This document shows positions 57,301 to 64,000 of a DNA stretch of 64,000 bases, one piece after another. The translations under genes and the position numbers were made by a program. The DNA is taken from NCBI GenBank assembly GCA_014607495.2, contig CP053170.1, positions 1,984,001 to 2,048,000 on the forward strand, read 5' to 3'. Numbering within the stretch: position 1 is the stretch's first letter; each line of letters opens with the position of its first letter. Under the pieces are notes generated by a model. The model was not told where the DNA came from, searched no databases, and saw only the letters and a list, made by a program, of their open reading frames with translations. This DNA is from Carposina sasakii (taxonomy: Eukaryota > Arthropoda > Insecta > Lepidoptera > Carposinidae).

Positions 57301-58194
57301 TTGCCCGGAAATAGGACCCCGCCGTGGCTGGAACGAGCACCTACAGCGCGAAGAAATGAAGCCTATCCGGAAGAAACGCCAGCAAGAGAGCGTCGTACGC
57401 GCTCACCGCGAGGAAAGGGAATCGAGCAACTGGCCGTGACCCTGGAGAAGATGATGCGAATGCGTCCACCACCACGACAAGTGACGGAGCTTCCTACATT
57501 TTCAGGCTCTGCCGTGGAATGGCTCGCATTCAAAGCCGCCATGCGAGACTCAACGGACTTATATGACTTCTCGCCGGTGGAAAATATGGCACGGTTGAGG
57601 AACGCACTAAGAGGGGAAGCCCGAGAAGCGGTCGCAGCATTACTGCATACGACCAGAGATCCTGAAGCCATCATGAAGACTTTGGAACAATGCTTCGGGC
57701 GAAAGGAAGTCATCATCAACCGAGCACTAGAAGAGCTGAAGAAACTCAGTCGTCCGGGACCGTCAGCTGCGGACCTGAATGCCCTGGCGGTGAAGCTCCA
57801 GAATATAGTATACACCTTGAATGCAGTGGATGCACGAGGATGTTTGAACAATCCGATGTTGGCAAGAGACATCGTAGAGAAGCTAAGCCCATACCTGAGA
57901 ACACGATGGTGTGACTTCGCTAGAAGCAATGAAGGTTCCGAAGAACCGGAAGTGGTTGCGCTGAGCCGATTTCTGATGAATGAAGCTGACTTGGCGCTCC
58001 GATACACATATACGGGGGGAGTGTCAGCCACGCCAACGAGCGAGATGAAGAAAAGAAATCCGCCAACGAAGACTCCAATGAAGCACCGAGTCTACAACAC
58101 CACGGAAGAAGAACGCAAGTTGAGCTGCCCTAACTGTGGAGAGAACCACCCACTTAGGAAGATGCACGAAGTTTGCCCGTCTAATCATGGATGA
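57301..58194 (+). pseudogene. BEL gag, central domain and first zinc knuckle part
   Basis: The frame encodes LPTFSGSAVEWLAFKAAM, NMARLRNALRGEAREAV and CFGRKEVIINRALEEL, the pattern of the DUF1759 gag domain in BEL/Pao elements. It ends in CPNCGENHPLRKMHEVC, a Cys/His motif, then a stop. The following frame continues in 58136, so a frame break lies near 58150-58195. Confidence 0.8.
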
Positions 58195-58621
58195 TAGATG
58201 GAAGATAGTCAAAGAGAAGGGAATATGCTTCAAGTGCTTGAAAGGAAGGCACCGAAGTTTGTCATGCAGAGCCAAGCCTTGCGGCAAGGACAATTGTCGA
58301 AGACCTCATCATGTATTGCTGCACACAGAATACAAGAGAGTTTCCGATGAATCCCCAGAAAAGGAGGCCACGGATGAAGCTGTAATGACCACACAATCCG
58401 CCGAGACCGGTCGCGTCATACTGAAGTTATGTCCGGTAACAGTGTCCGGACCCAAGGGAGAAGTGGAGGTGTACGCACTGCTGGATGATGGCTCAACCGT
58501 CACACTGGTGGACCAAGAAATTGCGGAACAGGTCGGGCGCAATGGGGAAGGAAGAGCAATTGAAGATAAGAGGGGTCAATTCGACGTCGAACGAAATGTC
58601 AAGCAAGAGGGTGACCCTTAA
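58136..58621 (+). pseudogene. BEL zinc-binding region and aspartic protease, broken
   Basis: GICFKCLKGRHRSLSC is a CCHC-like knuckle, followed by CRRPHHVLLH. The protease active-site region is VYALLDDGSTVTLVDQEIA, of the retropepsin-like DUF1758 type. The frame ends early at 58619-58621. Protease sequence continues in another frame from 58485. Confidence 0.8.
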
Positions 58622-58720
58622 CATAAAAGGGAGACAGTCACAGAACGGTCACTGCATAGAAGGAAGAACAGTGAAGAACTTAACACTGCATACCCAGACG
58701 GTACCCACATCCGTCTTGCA

Positions 58721-59968
58721 ATGTCCTCACCTAAAGGATCTGAATGCAGAAAACGTATGCCACGCAAACGTGAAGCCAAGATGCTGATAGGCGCTGACAA
58801 CTGGAACCTACTAGTATCATCCAAGATACTAAGAGGAGGAACTAAGGAACCAGCAGCTGCCAAAACCGCACTAGGATGGGTCATATTTGGATGGGCATCC
58901 AAACCCAGCACAGCAGGAAGAGATGAAACGGTCCTTCACCTCTTCCACAGAAGAATCAATCAAGGAGTCCAACAGGAGCCTACGACCGGACAGGACACGG
59001 CCCTGGAAGAATTAGTGCAACGACATTACGATTTGGACGCCTTGGGAGTTTCTCTGGCCATCAAGAAGACGCCAAGAGAAGAACAAGCAATTAAAATATT
59101 CAATGAAACATCGCGTCGAATTGAAAAGAGATACGAAGTAGGACTTCCATGGCAAAGGGACAATGTGAAGATGCCACGAAGTTATGAAGCGGCGTACCGA
59201 CGGCTGAAGAACATTGAAAATAAGATGAGCCGAGACTCGGAGTTCGCACGTGAATACACGGCTCAGATACGAAACCTACTGGAAAAGGGTTACGCAGAAA
59301 AATGCGACGGGACAGAACAAGACAGCCCTATCGCCTGGTATCTCCCGCACTTCGCAGTCCGGAACCCGAATAAGCCCGGAAAGATCCGCCTTGTGTTCGA
59401 CGCAGCAGCCACCGTGAATGGGAAAAGTTTGAACAGCGAGCTCCTAGAGGGACCAGACCTTCTGAGATCGCTACCCGGAATATTGTTCCGATTTCGAGAA
59501 GAACCGGTGGCAGTAACAGCAGACATTCAAGAAATGTTTCTGCAAATAAAGATCAGGAAAGAAGACCAGCCAGCACAGATGTTCTTATGGAGAGAAGACA
59601 AGAGTGAACCACCAATGCTTCTCAAGATGACGTCGATGATATTTGGAGCCTCAAGTTCTCCGTTCCTGGCACACAGCGTAAGAAATCAGAACGCACTGGA
59701 CCACGCGCTTACTCACCCAAAGGCGTTGAGGTCCATAACGAGAAATCACTACATGGACGACATGGTGGAGAGCTTCAGAACGGAAGAAGAAGCAATAGAA
59801 ACAGCCGCGCAAGTGGACTACGTGCACCGACAAGCAAGCTTCAAATTAAGAGGATGGTACTCCAATAGCAGAAGATTGCTCGAAAAATTCCCAGCGGAAA
59901 CTCGAAGATCGACACCAGCCAAACTCATGTCAAAAGAAAACCTCGGATACGAGAAGACCTCGGCATGA
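58721..59968 (+). CDS. BEL reverse transcriptase segment
   Basis: This is the longest intact pol part, 415 residues. It begins in the protease-RT linker (GADNWNLLVSS, ALGWVIFGW). The polymerase then has KIRLVFDAAATVNGKSLN, AVTADIQEMFLQIKI (first catalytic Asp), GASSSPFLA and RNHYMDDMVESF (YMDD box). The element should copy its RNA to DNA within particles. A frame break near 59930-59968 separates it from the following part. Confidence 0.9.
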   Translation: MSSPKGSECRKRMPRKREAKMLIGADNWNLLVSSKILRGGTKEPAAAKTALGWVIFGWASKPSTAGRDETVLHLFHRRINQGVQQEPTTGQDTALEELVQRHYDLDALGVSLAIKKTPREEQAIKIFNETSRRIEKRYEVGLPWQRDNVKMPRSYEAAYRRLKNIENKMSRDSEFAREYTAQIRNLLEKGYAEKCDGTEQDSPIAWYLPHFAVRNPNKPGKIRLVFDAAATVNGKSLNSELLEGPDLLRSLPGILFRFREEPVAVTADIQEMFLQIKIRKEDQPAQMFLWREDKSEPPMLLKMTSMIFGASSSPFLAHSVRNQNALDHALTHPKALRSITRNHYMDDMVESFRTEEEAIETAAQVDYVHRQASFKLRGWYSNSRRLLEKFPAETRRSTPAKLMSKENLGYEKTSA

Positions 59969-60951
59969 TTTGGGATGCCGACAAGGACGAGTTGGGATTC
60001 AACACTACGCTGGCTCGAGTACCAGAGGAAGTTCGCACAACCAAGCGTACACCGACCAAGAGGGAAGCTCTGAGCGCGGTGATGTCCGTGTACGACCCAC
60101 TAGGCTTCTTGAGTCCATACACCATTGCGGCCAAGATACAATTGCAAGATATTTGGCGGCTGCAGATTGGATGGGATGAAGCTATTCCGAGAGAAGAGGC
60201 AAAAGAGTTTAACAATTGGTTAAATGGATTACAAAACGTTGCAACCTTGCGAATACCTCGCTGCTACGATAACACAGCGAAGTACAATCGACGAGAGCTC
60301 CATATATTCTGCGACGCAAGTGAACGAGCCTATGCTGTGGCGGCATATTGGAGGCTACAGAACCCGGACGGGAGAGTGAAGATATGTCTTGCGGCTGGCA
60401 AAGCCAAGGTAGCCCCAATGAAGACTCTCAGCATACCGAGACTGGAACTACAAGCAGCAGTCATCGGAACAAGGCTGGCGGAAACAATAAAGCACGAACA
60501 CCGATGGGAAGTGGAGAAGACCGTATACTGGACGGACTCAAGAACGGTGTTACAATGGATTAGAAACAACGCGAAGAGATATACGCCCTTCGTAGCGCAT
60601 CGATTGGGTGAAATCGCCGAGCAAACGGAATCCGAACAATGGAGATGGATTCCCACAGACATGAACGTTGCAGACGATGCCACCCGAGAAAAATATGTCA
60701 ACGGAGTTGGGGAAAGGTGGCTTCAAGGACCCGCCTTCCTATTGAACAGGGAAGAAGAATGGCCCAAAGAAGAAGAGGCTCACGAAATAGAGACTGTGCA
60801 GCATGTGGTCGAGATCAAGCCACCGCCGCACTGGGAAGCCATGCCGGACATTTCAAGATTTAGCTCCTATGACAAATTAATACGCACTACAGCACGAGTG
60901 CTGATGATAGCGGAGAAATGGCGTCATCTGGAACAAAAAGCTTGGAAGTGA
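59965..60951 (+). CDS. BEL RNase H segment (with end of RT)
   Basis: The frame has SVYDPLGFLSPYTIAAKI, the BEL/Pao connection region. RNase H-type motifs follow: HIFCDASERAYAVAAYW, LSIPRLELQAAVIG, VYWTDSRTVLQWIRN and NVADDATRE. It stops at 60949-60951. Integrase continues in an overlapping frame. Confidence 0.9.
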   Translation: MIWDADKDELGFNTTLARVPEEVRTTKRTPTKREALSAVMSVYDPLGFLSPYTIAAKIQLQDIWRLQIGWDEAIPREEAKEFNNWLNGLQNVATLRIPRCYDNTAKYNRRELHIFCDASERAYAVAAYWRLQNPDGRVKICLAAGKAKVAPMKTLSIPRLELQAAVIGTRLAETIKHEHRWEVEKTVYWTDSRTVLQWIRNNAKRYTPFVAHRLGEIAEQTESEQWRWIPTDMNVADDATREKYVNGVGERWLQGPAFLLNREEEWPKEEEAHEIETVQHVVEIKPPPHWEAMPDISRFSSYDKLIRTTARVLMIAEKWRHLEQKAWK

Positions 60952-62339
60952 AACACTTAAATCAAGCAGAAAGACTGTGGATGGAACGCGCTCAGATCGA
61001 AGATTTCCCTGAGGAAATCCATAACCTCAGGAAGGGAAGAGCATTAACAAAGAGCAGTCGCTTATACAAACTGGACCCGGAATTAAAAGAAGGACTACTG
61101 CGAGTACAAAGCCGCATCGGAGCCACCAACATAGCTTCGGGAATGAAGAACCCAGTCATCCTGAGTGGAAGGCATCCACTCAGCCGCCTGCTTATCATGA
61201 AGGCACCACAAAGCAGCGGGACATGGAAGCCACGAACGGGTAGTGAACGACCTACGACAGCAGTACTGGATCCTTCACCTAAGACCAGCCGTAAAAAACA
61301 CGGCGAGAGAATGCACATGGTGCCGGGTCAGAAGAGCCAATCCTCGAATACCGAAGACAGGGATCTGCCGCTAGCTAGAATGGACCCAGGATCACGCCCT
61401 TTCACCAATTGTGGCGTGGATTATTTCGGGCCCATGATGGTTACCATTGGAAGGCGACACGAGAAGAGATGGTGTGCACTCTTCACCTGTTTGACCACGC
61501 GAGCCATTCATCTGGAGCTCGTGGCCAGCCTGTCTACCGACTCTGCCATCATGGCACTAAGAAGAATGGCAGCAAGAAGAGGATGGCCCCGACTAATGTA
61601 CAGCGACAACGGGACCAACTTTCGAGGAGCGGATGTTGAGTTACGCGCCGCCTATGAAGAATGGGCCCCAACTCTTGAAGACTTCGCGCTGACTCATCGG
61701 ATGACATGGCGTTTCATCCCTCCTGGCGCACCTAATCAGGGAGGTGCATGGGAGCGCTTAGTGCGCTCGGTGAAGGTGGCACTCAACGCCACCCTGAACG
61801 AGAAATACCCCAAAGAAGAGGTATTACATACTTTACTGGTTGAGGCTGAGTACTCGGTAAATGCTCGCCCTTTAACCCATGTTTCCTGCAGTCCTGATGA
61901 CCCAGAGGCATTAACTCCGAACCATTTTCTGCTGGGGTCATCGCAGGGTCTTCCTCAAACCGGTCCATGCCAACCAGCTGATAGAAAAGCCTGGCGCGTA
62001 GCCCAAGCGCTGGCTGACGAATTTTGGAGAAGATGGATCCGAGAGTACCTACCCACTTTGGTACCTCGAGGGAACTCCTCAGAAAACAGGCAGCAGATCC
62101 AACCCGGAGATTTGGTGGTGGTTGTAGATCAAGATCTCCCACGCAACGTCTGGCCACGAGGGATCGTCGAAGCCGTCCACCCAGGACCTGATGGTGAGGT
62201 GCGAACGGCTGACGTAAGGACCAGCGGAGGTGTTTTTCCGGAGGCCGACCAGGAAATTGGCTGTTCTTCCGAAGTGAGGCTTCGAAGTAAACTTCTGCGC
62301 CGGGGGGAGAATGTTAAGAACAGCAGAGACTGTAAATAA
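60918..62339 (+). CDS. BEL integrase segment and C-terminal domain
   Basis: The frame starts within the integrase N-terminal part; the expected His/Cys zinc region around 61150-61350 seems partly out of frame. The catalytic core has CGVDYFGPM (first Asp), MYSDNGTNFRGAD (second Asp) and PNQGGAWERLVRSVK (Glu), a complete DDE triad. The end, QPGDLVVVVDQDLPRNVWP, is the DUF5641-type tail. The stop lies inside the 3' LTR. Confidence 0.88.
   Translation: MASSGTKSLEVKHLNQAERLWMERAQIEDFPEEIHNLRKGRALTKSSRLYKLDPELKEGLLRVQSRIGATNIASGMKNPVILSGRHPLSRLLIMKAPQSSGTWKPRTGSERPTTAVLDPSPKTSRKKHGERMHMVPGQKSQSSNTEDRDLPLARMDPGSRPFTNCGVDYFGPMMVTIGRRHEKRWCALFTCLTTRAIHLELVASLSTDSAIMALRRMAARRGWPRLMYSDNGTNFRGADVELRAAYEEWAPTLEDFALTHRMTWRFIPPGAPNQGGAWERLVRSVKVALNATLNEKYPKEEVLHTLLVEAEYSVNARPLTHVSCSPDDPEALTPNHFLLGSSQGLPQTGPCQPADRKAWRVAQALADEFWRRWIREYLPTLVPRGNSSENRQQIQPGDLVVVVDQDLPRNVWPRGIVEAVHPGPDGEVRTADVRTSGGVFPEADQEIGCSSEVRLRSKLLRRGENVKNSRDCK
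62302..62311 (+). promoter_or_regulatory. BEL polypurine tract
   Basis: GGGGGGAGAA directly abuts the 3' LTR and would prime plus-strand DNA synthesis. Confidence 0.75.
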
Positions 62340-63122
62340 GTGTTATAAGTAATTGAGGACATTTAATCAAAAGTGAACTAAAAGTGATTATTGTGTTTTT
62401 AATAAGTGCTCGACGCTGATTGGTCAGATTATGTTTTACTATAGAGATTACGAATTACATAGGATAATAATGTAAAATATAAAGTAGGTCACACTTTTAT
62501 TATTTGTCAGTGTAGAGAACGTTACGACCTACAAAATGATATATAAAACATAGATATACCTCGAAAGATATGTTAAATAATTAATGAAAAGGTTACATGA
62601 ATGTCTAGTTTTCGTAGAACGTACCATTTGAATTGTAAATAGCTTTTTGATTTCAAGTTCTACATGAATAATTGTTTTGTTATAAGGTAAGGCACTGAAA
62701 AACCTGTAAAAATATGTAACTTTCAATAGTGTAAGATTAATATGTTTTGAGATTGCGACAGAAATAGGTATAACCCAAAGTAAAAATTGTAGTGAAAAGC
62801 GGTCAAGTTTGGTAGGCAAAATCTGCCTATTTACGGACGGTAAGGGAGAACCCGAGGGATAAAAATTCGTCCGTATGAACTTTGTAGTTTTCCTATACAG
62901 TGCCTACAGTCAAGAAATAAGAAGAAAAATTGTAAATAGTTAGAAATAATAAGAAGCTTTGTGTAATAACTGTCTTCGAGGGAGTTAAGAAAATATACAG
63001 TCCACGAGCATCGAAAGTGTTTTATTCGGTCGGACGGGGCACCGCTATTGGGAAGTTTGTTCGGTAACCCGCCTGGCCCCCAACCTTGTCGCCGGCGACG
63101 ACCGAAGTCGGAGTCCGCGACA
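62312..63122 (+). repeat. BEL 3' LTR, 811 bp
   Basis: Nearly identical to the 5' LTR. The GTAAT duplication follows at 63123-63127. Confidence 0.9.
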
Positions 63123-63127
63123 GTAAT

Positions 63128-64000
63128 ACTTTGCAAACTTCTGAATAAGCACGCTTATAAAAATCAATGTTACGAATATGTATTAGAATCTAGTGTTTAA
63201 ACTAGAAGTGATCTATACGTCGGTATATAAAAACATTGGCGTCAAAAAACCAATATAGATTTCTTTCTACTGTCACTCAATCTCTCTCTCTCTCTCTCTA
63301 CTCGCCGTAACTGTTACATTGATTTATCATACCGAGCTTAATTCATCATCATTTTACACAAAAACAACAATACTTTCATTCTAAAACATAAAAACTTAAA
63401 ATTATTAATAAGGAAAATGGAAAAAAATCTTCACCCGAGTGGGAATCAAACCCACGACCACCGCAAACCGTGCCAGCCGCTATAACCTAATAAATAATAA
63501 AAACTTAACCTAATTACAGATTACCAATCACAACTAAAACAGTTTTACTGAGTCTCCATTGGAATAACTTTATTGATGTAAACAAGATGTAAATGAAAAA
63601 CATTCACAAAGTAACTAGGTTAAAGTAACCATCTGGATAGAAAGTGTCGCATTCTTATTTCCTTTAAGGTAATGGAAGGAAGGACTTTGTCTTTTTTTAC
63701 GTATTTCCCAAAAGTTGAGTGTGATCTAAGTTTGAGCCACGCTAGGGGTAATGTAATGATACAGCTAAGGCTGCCTTTCCATCAGACAAAAGCTATGTAG
63801 GTATTCTATGAATGCGTTTGACATCTAGCAATCAAATTCATTGACATCATGGACCAATCACTATGATTGGCGAATATCATACGCATCTGAAGCAACGCAG
63901 CATATAATAGTACATCTCTAGTAAAAAGGCCTTAAAGTATGCAAGCCTACATAGTGAATTAACTTCAAAGGAATAACTGAGATGATAAATTATTGCACGC
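63128..64000. other. Flanking sequence, no exon recognised
   Basis: This would be further upstream intron of the TENT4-type gene. It contains a (TC)n run at about 63279-63300 and, at 63430-63486, a minus-strand tRNA-like B box (GGGTTTGATTCCCACTCGGG). No minus-strand exon matching the N-terminus of the enzyme is visible. Confidence 0.45.

Larger units (their letters stand above)
55169..63122 (+). mobile_element. BEL/Pao LTR retrotransposon, nearly complete, frame-broken
   Basis: The 7,954-bp element has LTRs beginning TGTTAAGAAC and ending GTCCGCGACA, flanked by GTAAT (55164-55168 and 63123-63127). A primer-binding site follows the 5' LTR and a purine tract precedes the 3' LTR. The domain order is gag, aspartic protease, reverse transcriptase, RNase H, integrase, then a C-terminal domain typical of BEL/Pao. 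It lies antisense to, and upstream of, the TENT4-type exon at 54434. The near-identical LTRs mean recent insertion. Several frame breaks prevent a single polyprotein as assembled. Confidence 0.93.

Noticed and set aside
57363..58031. 222-codon minus-strand open frame
   Set aside because: It is the antisense of the conserved BEL gag domain, whose plus-strand reading matches a known family.

Overview
The window looks like nuclear DNA of a moth or butterfly. It is AT-rich, and it is crowded with repeat types typical of Lepidoptera: Lep1-like Helitrons ending CTAGT, a tRNA-headed SINE, 3' ends of non-LTR elements reading CAGCCTATTGCAGTCCACTG on the plus strand, and many foldback MITEs. It also holds a BEL/Pao LTR retrotransposon and a Transib-like DNA transposon. 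The genes have introns, eukaryotic splice sites and TATA-type promoters. No bacterial or plasmid features are present.

Positions 1 to 9,000 carry three small secreted-protein genes on the plus strand (499-1086, 3380-4096, 8661-8918). They share a C-terminal signature, roughly D(D/N)R.A followed within a few residues by CP, then a second Cys 10 to 12 residues after the first. This resembles the prepro-cytokines of Lepidoptera (stress-responsive peptide / ENF-peptide type). A Dorsal/Rel-type kappaB site lies upstream of the second gene, which fits an immune or stress role. Positions 9,000 to 32,000 contain no gene that I can support, only layered repeats.

Positions 32,349 to 54,627 (minus strand) hold the 3' part of a conserved gene for a non-canonical poly(A) polymerase of the TENT4/Trf4-1 (PAPD5) family. 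I reconstructed nine coding exons with consistent splice phases. The 5' exons lie outside the window. The gene contains an apparent one-base insertion in a conserved exon, a partial tandem copy of an exon, a minisatellite built from a splice-donor junction, and an intronic array resembling the primer-binding site of BEL elements. Its 13-kb intron holds a Transib-like element inserted in one LINE fragment and carrying another.

Positions 55,169 to 63,122 hold a young, nearly complete BEL/Pao element. Its LTRs are about 0.8 kb, it has a 5-bp target duplication (GTAAT), a tRNA-Tyr-type primer-binding site, gag, protease, reverse transcriptase, RNase H and integrase. The frame is broken in several places. 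The two LTRs differ mainly by one- or two-base indels. That suggests many frameshifts here, perhaps including the one in the host exon, could be long-read assembly errors.
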